Shown here: positions 24,772 to 33,155 of the stretch, piece after piece
Numbering within the stretch: position 1 is the first letter of the stretch
Layout: each line of letters starts with the position of its first letter
DNA from: Bacteroidota bacterium
Lineage (GTDB): Bacteria; Bacteroidota; Bacteroidia; Bacteroidales; JAIFNL01
Length of the DNA stretch: 35,301 bases
Assembly: GCA_020047755.1 (NCBI GenBank)
Contig: JAIFNL010000308.1
Coordinates: 2,741-38,041 of the forward strand
Direction: 5' to 3'
Program-made: the position numbers and the translations under genes
The notes under the pieces: model-generated
Databases searched by the model: none
The model's input: only the letters and a program-made list of their open reading frames with translations
What the model was told of the DNA's origin: nothing

Positions 24772-24801
24772 AAAAAGCTCGCCAAAGTTAGCGAGCTTTT
24801 T
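24772..24801 (-). terminator. Terminator between lipoprotein gene and radA
   Basis: AAAAAGCTCGC / GCGAGCTTTTT, an 11-bp stem with an 8-base loop. On the minus strand it is followed by T-rich sequence, so it ends the lipoprotein transcript just before radA. Confidence 0.8.
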
Positions 24802-24904
24802 GTAATTCAAAAAAAAAAGTTTTGATATTAAAATTTTAATAACTTAAATTATTATTAATCCAAATTTCAATAATAATTTAATACATTATTCTTTTATAAA
24901 AAAA

Positions 24905-25567
24905 TTATTTTATTGGCGCACCGCAATTTTTACATTTTTCATTTGTTGCTTCATTTTTACTATCGCAATGTTCGCATTTTACCATTTTTACTTCAGTTGC
25001 ATTAGTTGTATTTGCGTTTGTTTTCGTAGAATCGGTAACGGTTTCTGATGCGCTAAGTTTTGTAATAGCGGTAGTTAAATCGGTAACAACGGTTCCTAAT
25101 TTCTCAAAGGCTCTGTCGATATCATCACAAGAACTGCCTGTAAGTGCTTCTTTTGCAGCAGTTAAAGCTTTTTCAGCATCGGTGATTGCATCTTCGGCAT
25201 AAGTTCTGTTTTCTCCTTCTTTACCTTTCCTAAGGCTTTCTACTTTGTCTAAATTCTCTTGCACCTCTTTTATTTTGTCTTTCATGCCAATTAAATTACC
25301 TACACATTCGGTTGATAATAAAGCATTTGCCGCCGACATTTTTTCAGCTTTAGCTTTTTCATCACTTACCGAAGCGGCTTCGTCCCAAAGGGCTTTGGCT
25401 TCAGCTACTTTTGTATCGAGCAAGCTAGCAAAAGAAGGATAGTCGGCTTTGGCTTTTTCTACTGCTTTCAAATTTGCTTCCCATTCTTTGGTTTCGCCTT
25501 CTACACTTGGTCCACAAGCATTTACTAAAATTAAAAATGCTACTAAAATAAAGCTAAGTTTTTTCAT
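24905..25567 (-). CDS. Lipoprotein with helical domain and C-terminal zinc ribbon
   Basis: The 220-residue protein begins with a lipoprotein signal (LVNAC, lipid-carrying Cys18), so the mature chain is anchored to a membrane outside the cytoplasm. Residues 25-170 are Ala/Lys/Glu-rich helices likely to form a coiled-coil bundle. A Ser/Thr/Asn-rich linker (171-192) leads to a compact four-Cys ribbon, C198-C201 and C212-C215 (KCEHCDSKNEATNEKCKNCG). Two more Cys (88, 147) may form a disulfide. Such ribbons are usually cytosolic, and an exported one is uncommon. No known function. It is followed by a terminator and is probably monocistronic. Confidence 0.75.
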   Translation of the reverse strand: MKKLSFILVAFLILVNACGPSVEGETKEWEANLKAVEKAKADYPSFASLLDTKVAEAKALWDEAASVSDEKAKAEKMSAANALLSTECVGNLIGMKDKIKEVQENLDKVESLRKGKEGENRTYAEDAITDAEKALTAAKEALTGSSCDDIDRAFEKLGTVVTDLTTAITKLSASETVTDSTKTNANTTNATEVKMVKCEHCDSKNEATNEKCKNCGAPIK

Positions 25568-25876
25568 ACGTTTTTATTAATTTTTAAAAGGTTATTATCT
25601 ATTTTCTCCGAGTTTTATATTTATAAAAAAATATTATGTAAAATCATATTAATCAAAAAAAAATAACATTATATATTTTAATAATGCGACAAAATTCGGA
25701 AAAATTTTAATTATAATGCAATTTTTAAATAAATAGTACATTGAAAAGATAAAAATTACACTTGTGCAAGTTACACAAAAAAAATTAACTATCCAAATTC
25801 ATACAATTATTATGTATTTAAAATTTCAAAATCATTGTTTTGGATAGTTTCACAAATTCTAATTTTCAAATGCTTT
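25568..25876. other. 309-bp intergenic region with terminator
   Basis: It contains the terminator of the histidine kinase gene (25777-25849) and, at 25759-25770, the palindrome ACTTG-TG-CAAGT. No promoter for the lipoprotein gene was recognised. Confidence 0.4.
25777..25849 (-). terminator. Terminator after the hybrid histidine kinase gene
   Basis: AACTATCCAAA (25787-25797) and TTTGGATAGTT (25839-25849) form an 11-bp stem with a 41-base loop that itself holds ATACAAT/ATTATGTAT-type pairing. On the minus strand the stem is followed by AATTTTTTTT. Confidence 0.65.
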
Positions 25877-28264
25877 TCAAGCTTTTCGCCCATATTTATC
25901 TATAATTTCGTAAATTGTTTTAATTTCAATAGGTTTTAAAATCAAATCGTTAAAAAAAGTTTCGGGGTCTTCTACTTCTATTTTGGGCACATAAGCTGTA
26001 AGTGCTATTATTGGAACATCTTTATGCATGCTTTTTATTATTTTGGCGGCTTCAATGCCGTTCATTTTAGGCATTTCAATGTCCATCAAAATCAAATCAA
26101 TCGTTTCATTGTGCGAGCAAAAATCAACGGCTAACTCGCCATCTTCGGCATAATAAATATTTCGGCAAAAACCATATAAAATTTCAGCCAAATATTCATA
26201 ATTAGAGTAATCATCTTCAACAATCAAAACATTTTCAAAATAAGTATTTTCAAAACTAGATATTGCTTCTTGCTCTAAAGTATAAGCAATTTCGATAGGC
26301 AAGCTTATTTTTACCGAAGTTCCTTTATCTATAACTGTTTCTATATCAATAGTTCCACTTAGCAAATCAACAAAACCTTTCACTAAAGCCAAACCTGCAC
26401 CGTTGCCGCCATAGCTTCGATTCAAACCTATATCAACTTGCCTAAATGGCTCAAATATAACATCTTGCATATCTTTAGATATTCCAATTCCTGTATCAGT
26501 AACCTGGAAGTTTAATTGAGCTTCTAAAAGTTCTAACGATACAGAAACGCTTCCATTGTTTGTAAATTTTATAGCATTATCAACAAGATGCGATATAATT
26601 TTAATTAATTTCTTTTTATCTGTTTTTATTAATCTTAACTCTGGCAGATATTGAAAATTTGTAGATAAACGAATGCCTTTACTTTGTGCGATTAACTCAT
26701 ATTCACTAATAATATCTTTAAAAAAATCGACAAAGTCAAATACCTCTTTTATTAAAATAGATTGCTTTGAATGAAGCTCAGAAAGCTCTATAACATCTGT
26801 AATTATATTTATAAGTTTTGCACTGCCTTCCGAAATAACTTGGGAGAATTTCATGCGCTTTTCGTGCGAGAGATTTGGAAGTGAGATTATTTGCGAAAAC
26901 CCGTTAATTGCATTTAAAGGAGTACGAATTTCATGGGAAATATTGTTCAAAAATGCAGATTTTAATCTATCGCTCTCCTCTGCTTTTTCTTTTGCCAAAA
27001 GTAATTCCTGAGTTCGTTTTTCTATTGTTCTTTCTAAATTTTCTTTATAATTATTAAGCTGATTATTTTGGTTTTCAATATATTCGCTTTGCACAAATAC
27101 TTCTACACTTTTCTCATACAATTCTAAATTTGCATGTTTGTATTGTTTGTAATATTTATAAATGAACGAACTGCCAATGATGGAAAAAAACAAAAAAACA
27201 ATCAAAAATATAATAATTAACTGATTGACAGACGCTTCTTCTCGTAAATGCTGGTTTTCTTTTTCTGACTGAATAGTCTCAAACTTTGCCTTTTGCTTTA
27301 ATATCCTATCGTTTTTTTCTTTAGTAAAAATACTATCCGATAACTGAGAATATTTCTGATAATGCAACAAGGCTGATTTATAATTTCCAACGGTACTATC
27401 TAATCTGAAAAAACATAAATAAACCGGTATTTTTTGATTCGTAAAATTATATTTTATACACGTATCCAAAGCTCTTTGCAAATACTCTTGCCCCTGCTCT
27501 AGGTTGTTTTGCAATCGAGAAATATCACCTAAATTAGTCAAAATTTTGGCAATATTTAATTTTTCATCGTATTTCGTTACTATCAAAAGGGATTTTTGAT
27601 AAGCCGAAAATGCACTAGCATAATTTTTCTTTTTAATATCTATTTCTGCCAAATTATTTATCAAGTATGCGGTACTTAACTCGTCGTCTGTTTCGTCAAA
27701 TAATTTTTTCGATTTTAACCAAAAAGCTTCTGCTTGCTCAAAGCTATCTAATGCAAAAAAATGTGCACCCCACTGATTGTAGGTTTTTGCCAAACCTTGC
27801 TTATCATTGAATTTTTTAAATATTTTTTCTGCCTTTTTAATGTATCTCAAATTATTTATATAATCTTTATTTTCAGCATATACAGAGCATATATTTAAAA
27901 AAGTAATTGCCAATTCTTTTTCGTTTTTAGAATGCTCTAAGGTTGATGCTTTTTTAAATAAAAAATTGAGTGATAATTCGTAATCGCTTGTAGCCCAATA
28001 AGCAGCGGCTAAAGCATCGTAAGAATATATAAGCTGTGTAGTATAATTTATTTTTTTCGACAAATCAATGGATTCTGTGGCTAGCTCAATACATTTTTCA
28101 GGATTTGCTTGATACAACGAAATTGCCAATTTATTTAATGCTTTTACCTTATTAGTGTCGTCAGGCATAGAAAGAATAAGCTTTTCTTGAGCAATAAAAT
28201 TCGGTTGTGAAAAAATTTCCACAAAAAGAAAAAAGAAAAAAAAGGTTAAAAATAAATATTTCAT
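25877..28264 (-). CDS. TPR-containing hybrid sensor histidine kinase
   Basis: Starting at 28264 (MKYLFLTFFFFF, a signal peptide ending FSQPN) gives 795 residues; the frame is open to 28342, but the extra 26 residues lack signal character. TPR-like helical repeats fill about 30-310 in the periplasm. One transmembrane helix lies at about 350-370, then a coiled coil (380-430), HisKA with His444 in NNISHEIRTPLNAING, HATPase_c (DNAIKF, DTGIGI, GGNGAGLALVKG) and a receiver domain with phospho-acceptor Asp728 in ILMDIEMPKMNG. There is no DNA-binding output, so a separate phosphotransfer or response regulator is needed; none is adjacent. The input signal is unknown. Confidence 0.9.
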   Translation of the reverse strand: MKYLFLTFFFFFLFVEIFSQPNFIAQEKLILSMPDDTNKVKALNKLAISLYQANPEKCIELATESIDLSKKINYTTQLIYSYDALAAAYWATSDYELSLNFLFKKASTLEHSKNEKELAITFLNICSVYAENKDYINNLRYIKKAEKIFKKFNDKQGLAKTYNQWGAHFFALDSFEQAEAFWLKSKKLFDETDDELSTAYLINNLAEIDIKKKNYASAFSAYQKSLLIVTKYDEKLNIAKILTNLGDISRLQNNLEQGQEYLQRALDTCIKYNFTNQKIPVYLCFFRLDSTVGNYKSALLHYQKYSQLSDSIFTKEKNDRILKQKAKFETIQSEKENQHLREEASVNQLIIIFLIVFLFFSIIGSSFIYKYYKQYKHANLELYEKSVEVFVQSEYIENQNNQLNNYKENLERTIEKRTQELLLAKEKAEESDRLKSAFLNNISHEIRTPLNAINGFSQIISLPNLSHEKRMKFSQVISEGSAKLINIITDVIELSELHSKQSILIKEVFDFVDFFKDIISEYELIAQSKGIRLSTNFQYLPELRLIKTDKKKLIKIISHLVDNAIKFTNNGSVSVSLELLEAQLNFQVTDTGIGISKDMQDVIFEPFRQVDIGLNRSYGGNGAGLALVKGFVDLLSGTIDIETVIDKGTSVKISLPIEIAYTLEQEAISSFENTYFENVLIVEDDYSNYEYLAEILYGFCRNIYYAEDGELAVDFCSHNETIDLILMDIEMPKMNGIEAAKIIKSMHKDVPIIALTAYVPKIEVEDPETFFNDLILKPIEIKTIYEIIDKYGRKA

Positions 28265-28620
28265 TGCTTTCTTTTTATACAGACCAAACGAATTTTGAAT
28301 TTTATTCAAAGAAAAAAACACTAAGTATTTAGTAAATAACACTATAAATAGTGAGACAATTTTGAAAATTGACGAGTTGAAAATTAAATTTTAAAATACA
28401 AATTGTTAAGTTTCACAAGGTTGTTTATGAAAACAGGAAAATTTTCAATTTTAAGCAAAATTCAAATAATTTAAATAAAATGCTCACAATTTAATGCTAT
28501 GCAAATTTAAAACAATTTTGGTAAATTACAAGATAAAATACAGATTTTATTCAATAAAAAAACCGACAAAATGAAAATATGTCGGTTTTTTTAATTATTC
28601 ACAAAATTTAAGCAATAATG
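28265..28620. other. 356-bp intergenic region between terC and kinase gene
   Basis: It contains the terC terminator (28556-28592) and, next to the kinase start, the palindrome CACTAT-AA-ATAGTG at 28340-28353, which could be a regulatory site. No ORF and no full promoter match were seen. Confidence 0.4.
28556..28592 (-). terminator. Terminator after terC
   Basis: AAAAAAACCGACA / TGTCGGTTTTTTT, a 13-bp stem with an 11-base loop, 28 bp after the terC stop on the minus strand, flanked by T-rich sequence in both directions. Confidence 0.85.
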
Positions 28621-29568
28621 CTATTTGATTATCTCGTTGCCATCTAAATCCGGTTTTTTTTCTGGAATTATAATGGAAAGTAGAACCGAAACTGCAAGCA
28701 AACCCAAAATAATAAGCAAAGACCAAGTGATTGGAAACTTATAAAATCCGGAAATAATCATTTTGATGCCTACAAAAGAAAGAATGAAAGCAAGCCCGTA
28801 TTTTAAATAACGGAAATATTTTACAATTCCGGCTAATGCAAAATACAGCGAACGTAAACCTAAAATAGCAAATACATTGGAAGTGTAAACAATAAAAGTA
28901 TCGCTAGAAATAGCCAAAACCGCTGGTATAGAATCAACTGCAAAAATTAAATCAGAAAATTCAATTACAATTAGTGTTATAAATAAAGGAGTTGCATATT
29001 TTTTGCCATCTATTTTAACAAAAAAGTGATTTCCATGCAATTCGGTGGTTACTGGCATAAATTTTTTAAACAAACGTACCAATGGATTTTTATCGGGTTC
29101 TATCTGATTGTCTTCTTTTTCAAATGGAATTTTTATTCCAGTATAAAGCAAAAATGCGCCAAATATGTAAATTATCCAGTGGAAATGCTGTATTAATTGT
29201 ATACCCGCTATGATAAAAATAATACGCAAAAATAAAGCACCTAAAATACCCCAAAATAAAATTTTGTGCTGAAATTCAGGTTTAATTTTGAAATAGCCAA
29301 AAATCATTATAAAAACAAAAAGGTTGTCCACACTTAGCGATTTTTCTATTACATAAGCCGCCAAATATTCCATTGCCTTTTCGTAACCCGACCAAAGATA
29401 TACAAAATAATTGAATATCAATGCCAAACTTATCCATACAGCACTCCAAATTAATGCCTCTTTTATTTTAACTTCGTGTGTTTTTTTGTGAAAAACAAAC
29501 AAATCTAAAAAAAGCATCACCACAACCAATAAGCTAAATGCTATCCAATGTATTAAATTATCACTCAT
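28621..29568 (-). CDS. TerC/Alx family membrane protein
   Basis: This 315-residue integral membrane protein has about eight to nine helices. The family-typical acidic motifs are present: SLSVDNLFVF (78-87) and FAVDSIPAVLAIS (about 210), and the order matches Alx/TerC proteins, which are linked to manganese export and metal homeostasis or tellurium resistance in other bacteria. A cytoplasmic loop with the FKKFMPVT stretch (about 168-175) and a C-terminal charged tail are visible. Nothing in the neighbourhood (YitT upstream, kinase downstream) narrows the metal. No riboswitch-like (yybP-ykoY) structure was recognised upstream. Confidence 0.88.
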   Translation of the reverse strand: MSDNLIHWIAFSLLVVVMLFLDLFVFHKKTHEVKIKEALIWSAVWISLALIFNYFVYLWSGYEKAMEYLAAYVIEKSLSVDNLFVFIMIFGYFKIKPEFQHKILFWGILGALFLRIIFIIAGIQLIQHFHWIIYIFGAFLLYTGIKIPFEKEDNQIEPDKNPLVRLFKKFMPVTTELHGNHFFVKIDGKKYATPLFITLIVIEFSDLIFAVDSIPAVLAISSDTFIVYTSNVFAILGLRSLYFALAGIVKYFRYLKYGLAFILSFVGIKMIISGFYKFPITWSLLIILGLLAVSVLLSIIIPEKKPDLDGNEIIK

Positions 29569-29596
29569 AAATTTATTATTTTCGTTTAAAATTGTT

Positions 29597-29604
29597 CAAA
29601 TATA
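29597..29604 (-). promoter_or_regulatory. Candidate -7 box for terC
   Basis: On the minus strand TATATTTG matches TAnnTTTG in the 41-bp gap between yitT and terC, about 30 bp before the terC start. No -33 TTTG is present, and terC may simply be co-transcribed with yitT. Confidence 0.3.
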
Positions 29605-29609
29605 ATTAA

Positions 29610-30473
29610 TTAATGTAACTTTTTTTTGCGGATTATACCGCCTCTTGCATCATTTATTGTATATTCTATTATAAAAGCTTTCTCATCAATGCCTTGAATA
29701 ACTGAATGTAACTTATTAACTTCCAATCGAGTAACTACAGTTTGAATAATATCAATGTCATTATTTTCTCTCTCATTTTTCTGGTAACCTCTTTTACCTC
29801 GGTAAATAGTTGCTCCATACCCCATCTCCTCGGTAATCGCTTTTCTAATGGCATCACTTTTTTCCGATATTATTGTTATTCCAATGTATTCTTCGATACC
29901 ATGTATTATATAATCTGCTGCCTTTGAGGCTGTTATATAAGTAAGAATTGAGTACATCGCAACTTCCAAACCAATAAGAACGGCAGCAATGGAAAAAAGA
30001 ATAATATTAAAAACTAAAATTACTGTACCAATAGTAGTTCTAAATTTCTTACTCAAATAAATAGCCAAAACCTCTGTACCATCAATCACCGTGCCACCGC
30101 GTACCGAAAAACCAATTCCAAGACCTAAAAATAAACCACCAAAAACAGCAATCAACAGCTTATCTTCTGTAACCGTAGGAAGATTTACAAGATGCACTAC
30201 TATGGCGAGTAATGCTATGGTAATGAACGATTTAAATGCAAAAATCTTAGATATTTGCTTGTAAGCTAGCACCATAAAAGGAAAATTAATCAACACAATC
30301 AAAAGCGAAATATCAACTCCGCCGAGCCGATTAATCAAAAGGGACACTCCAGTTACCCCTCCATCAAGAAACAAATTTGGCAACAAAAAAGCTTTTAATC
30401 CGATACTTGCCGATGTGATTCCGGCTGTAGTAAGCACTAAATCACGAAATATTCGTCTTATTTTCATTTTCAT
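29610..30473 (-). CDS. YitT family membrane protein (DUF2179)
   Basis: This 287-residue protein has about five membrane helices (about 10-200) in the YitT arrangement, with GGVTGVSLLIN, LGIGFSVRGGTVIDGTEVLA and ITASKAADYIIHGIEE. A C-terminal soluble DUF2179 domain (about 205-285) has GYGATIYRGKRGYQ followed by a ligand-type alpha/beta fold. The molecular function of the family is not settled. It lies 41 bp before terC on the same strand, so the two membrane proteins may share a transcript. Confidence 0.87.
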   Translation of the reverse strand: MKMKIRRIFRDLVLTTAGITSASIGLKAFLLPNLFLDGGVTGVSLLINRLGGVDISLLIVLINFPFMVLAYKQISKIFAFKSFITIALLAIVVHLVNLPTVTEDKLLIAVFGGLFLGLGIGFSVRGGTVIDGTEVLAIYLSKKFRTTIGTVILVFNIILFSIAAVLIGLEVAMYSILTYITASKAADYIIHGIEEYIGITIISEKSDAIRKAITEEMGYGATIYRGKRGYQKNERENNDIDIIQTVVTRLEVNKLHSVIQGIDEKAFIIEYTINDARGGIIRKKKLH

Positions 30474-30539
30474 TATTCCCGTGGTTTTTAATTATTTAAC
30501 ATGCCAACAACGCAAATTAAAAACTAAAAATAATTGCAA

Positions 30540-30547
30540 CAAAGATA
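30540..30547 (-). promoter_or_regulatory. Candidate -7 box for yitT
   Basis: On the minus strand TATCTTTG matches TAnnTTTG, leaving about 60 nt of leader before the start at 30473. No -33 TTTG was found. Confidence 0.35.
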
Positions 30548-30685
30548 TGCTTTTTTTAGTAAATTGCTATAATTTTTAGCACTAAAATATGATGTTTTCT
30601 AAAAAAAATCCAATAATTATTTGATTTTCATTTTTTTACAAGTTCCATTTTATACAAATTTAACAAATTTATTAAAAGTATTATT

Positions 30686-30728
30686 AAAAAAAAGCCCTTC
30701 AACGTTTGTGCTTGAAGGACTTTTTTTT
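30686..30728 (-). terminator. Terminator after the TIM44-like gene
   Basis: A-run, GCCCTTCAA (to 30702) and TTGAAGGAC with T-run (30712-30728) pair with one C-A mismatch around a 9-base loop. On the minus strand the 3' arm ends in U residues. It lies 47 bp after the stop at 30775. Confidence 0.8.
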
Positions 30729-30730
30729 AA

Positions 30731-30766
30731 AAATGAAACATACAGAACTATTTCTGTATGTCATTT
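30731..30766 (-). other. Extra hairpin between stop codon and terminator
   Basis: ACATACAGAA / TTCTGTATGT (10 bp, 4-base loop) is extended by AAATG / CATTT beyond a small bulge. It lies between the stop of the TIM44-like gene and its terminator, so the transcript would end in a double hairpin, which could protect the 3' end. Confidence 0.55.
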
Positions 30767-30774
30767 ATTTTGAG

Positions 30775-32313
30775 CTATTTATAAACTTCATCTTGCGTAA
30801 TTACTGCAAGAACCCAAGAAAAATCGCCATTGCTAATTTTAGCATTACAATAACCACAAACAGCAGCTTGCCCCATTTTATCAGCTGGTGCACCGCAATT
30901 GGGGCAATTTTTCAAATCAAATTCTTCTTCTGGCTTGTTTACGCCACTCTTGCGTATAAAAGTCCAATATTCTGAGTAAGAGCGTCGGTTTCGCTTCGAG
31001 CCACCTTTTACCGTTCCGGCAGCATCGCTCACATAATCGTAGCACGACGCGTAGATGCGAACGGTTAAGCTATCGTAATATTTATCTACATCTAAATCAA
31101 CTAATTGAACTTTAGATATTTGAATACCATCAAGCTTATTAATCAAGCCTTCACGATTGTAGGCATCAATCCAAAAACTATACGATTCATACAAACGGTC
31201 AGAAATTACGTTTCTGATTGAACTCCAGCGCCTTTCGCTCCAAGCTGCATAAATTGCCAAAAAGTAAGGACGAACGATATTGTTCTCAAAACCACGCCAA
31301 TAATCCTCCCACTCTATCACGCTGTGGTTTTTCATAAACTTGCCAATATTCGAATTCAAATCGCGGCTAAAAACGGTTGGATAATTCGTTCCTACTTCTT
31401 CAGAATAAGTTGTTAAATTATTGGTTCTGAACGATTGAGAACTCATCACTTTTCGCTTTTTCAACATCCACTGTTGCTCACCTGCTTCTAAGAAAGTATG
31501 GCAATAATTACACTCACCAGCATCAGTAAAATCGGCAGGAGCACCACAATTTGGACACGATAAATTTTGCATGTCCTTTGGTTCTTTAGACAAAACACCT
31601 GCTTTTCGGTTAAATAACCAACGCTCGGTTACCACATAACGCGTATTTTTCCCAGCAACCGATGCCGTATAATTTGCATCAATATCCACAACTATTCCGG
31701 TAATTTCATTAGTAAAAATAATTTCAGAAATAACCATACTTCCTATAACAATTTCGTTGTAACGCAAATTTGGGTTTAAGTTATTTTCGACAACAAATTT
31801 TTCGGTATTCGATAAAAATGGATTTAAAAGTTTAAAATCTTTAGACCCTTGATAAGAATAATAGCGATGATAAAGCGAATTTACAAAATCGAGAAATACA
31901 TATTTAGAAAAATTAGCATCACGCTCCTTTAAAGTAGCAATTTGAGAATCAGCATTTACAAAGGCTTTTGCTAATAATTCGGAAGCATTAAAAGAAGAAG
32001 AAACATGCTTTCCATCTTTTTTCATTCTATTATTTTTAATAATACTGTAAATTACAAAAATGATAACCAGCGGAATACTAATTTCGGCGGGCAATACATC
32101 AAATAAAATCCAGAAAATCAACGTAAAAAGACCATCGCCACCACCGCCACCGCCGCTTCCACCGCCGCCAGAATATCCGCCGCCACCACCGCCAGAATAA
32201 CTATGCCCACCTCCCGGACGAGCAAATAAAACATCGGTGGTAAGTGTAATAATTGCTAATATAGCAATTAGCAAAAAGAATATGGGAACTATATATTTTT
32301 TAAAATTTTTCAT
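30775..32313 (-). CDS. TIM44-like membrane protein with two zinc ribbons
   Basis: The 512-residue protein has a first membrane segment (about 8-30), a Gly-rich low-complexity stretch (33-59, mostly GGG/SGG), a second membrane segment (about 62-92), then two similar units. Unit 1 has a TIM44-like region (about 112-250) and a zinc ribbon C253/C256 and C268/C271. Unit 2 has a TIM44-like region (about 320-465) and a ribbon C470/C473 and C486/C489; both ribbons begin CPNCGAPAD. This looks like an internal duplication. Bacterial TIM44-like domains are thought to bind membranes or translocation partners. The TPM-domain gene is 49 bp upstream, so the two proteins probably work together. The cellular role is unknown. 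Confidence 0.75.
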   Translation of the reverse strand: MKNFKKYIVPIFFLLIAILAIITLTTDVLFARPGGGHSYSGGGGGGYSGGGGSGGGGGGDGLFTLIFWILFDVLPAEISIPLVIIFVIYSIIKNNRMKKDGKHVSSSFNASELLAKAFVNADSQIATLKERDANFSKYVFLDFVNSLYHRYYSYQGSKDFKLLNPFLSNTEKFVVENNLNPNLRYNEIVIGSMVISEIIFTNEITGIVVDIDANYTASVAGKNTRYVVTERWLFNRKAGVLSKEPKDMQNLSCPNCGAPADFTDAGECNYCHTFLEAGEQQWMLKKRKVMSSQSFRTNNLTTYSEEVGTNYPTVFSRDLNSNIGKFMKNHSVIEWEDYWRGFENNIVRPYFLAIYAAWSERRWSSIRNVISDRLYESYSFWIDAYNREGLINKLDGIQISKVQLVDLDVDKYYDSLTVRIYASCYDYVSDAAGTVKGGSKRNRRSYSEYWTFIRKSGVNKPEEEFDLKNCPNCGAPADKMGQAAVCGYCNAKISNGDFSWVLAVITQDEVYK

Positions 32314-32362
32314 AATACATATTTTCTATAAAACTTAAAATATTCATTATCAACAAAATAAA

Positions 32363-32986
32363 CTACAAATCAACTTCTAAATCGTCAGGCAATTCGTTAA
32401 TGTCATTTTCTATTGGAGGAATATACGACGAAAATATTGATTTACAAATCTTTAACTGTCCAATTAAAGCATCTGCCGGATTTTTTGCTTTAAAAATACT
32501 GTTCAAATTCAAATTCAAACTATCCCAATCTTCTTGAGGTACAGCCATTTTAGCTCCATCGTCTGGCAAAATACATACTTTTTGCTCAAACACCGAAACA
32601 AAAATTAAAGTTCCTATTTTTGCATTTGTTTTTCTAATTCCAGCCTTCTGAAAAATAGCTCGTGCCATTATTTCCACATTTTTTTCCATTCGCTGCTTGC
32701 TAATAAGCGGTCTCTGCATTGGAATAAAAAGCCAAGCACCTATCAAACCACCAAAGAATGAGAACAATACGGCTGCATAAAATGTATAATCGCCAAAAAC
32801 AAAAGGAACAAACATCATTACAGTAAAAGTAACGAACATAAAAAATACTCCCCACCAAAGAGGCACATCTCTGTAACTTTCAGAGCGAGGACGAACAATA
32901 GTAACTATCTCAATAAGAGAGTTTTTCTCAATATCTTCGACAGCCGTTCTCAAACGTTGTTTAAAATTTTCATCAAACTGTTTCAT
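32363..32986 (-). CDS. TPM-domain membrane protein
   Basis: This 207-residue protein starts with part of a TPM (TLP18.3/Psb32/MOLO-1) domain (RLRTAVEDIEKNSLIEIVTIV, about 11-31), which is interrupted by two membrane helices (about 45-68 and 70-92) and resumes at about 100-185 with RKTNAKIGTLIFVSVFEQKV and a C-terminal acidic tail. TPM domains occur in proteins linked to photosystem repair in plants and to membrane-protein quality control. It precedes the zinc-ribbon TIM44-like gene by 49 bp, a pairing I recall from other Bacteroidetes. Confidence 0.75.
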   Translation of the reverse strand: MKQFDENFKQRLRTAVEDIEKNSLIEIVTIVRPRSESYRDVPLWWGVFFMFVTFTVMMFVPFVFGDYTFYAAVLFSFFGGLIGAWLFIPMQRPLISKQRMEKNVEIMARAIFQKAGIRKTNAKIGTLIFVSVFEQKVCILPDDGAKMAVPQEDWDSLNLNLNSIFKAKNPADALIGQLKICKSIFSSYIPPIENDINELPDDLEVDL

Positions 32987-33155
32987 ATATATAATTGTTT
33001 AGTTTTGTTTTAATCAACATAAAATAATACGATACCCTTCATCTATAAAATACAAGCTTATTTTTTTTAGATATAGCCTGAATTTATTTTACAAAGCAAA
33101 TTTAAAAATCAATATGTGATAAAAAATAGATACCTTTTGCGTGCACAAGTAGGCA

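Larger units (their letters stand above)
30474..30774. other. 301-bp intergenic region upstream of yitT
   Basis: It holds a candidate yitT promoter (30540-30547), and at its far end two hairpins (30686-30728 and 30731-30766) that follow the TIM44-like gene. No ORF is seen. Confidence 0.45.

Noticed and set aside
28621-29604. Manganese (yybP-ykoY) riboswitch upstream of terC
   Set aside because: The gap to yitT is only 41 bp, too short for this riboswitch, and no matching motif is present.
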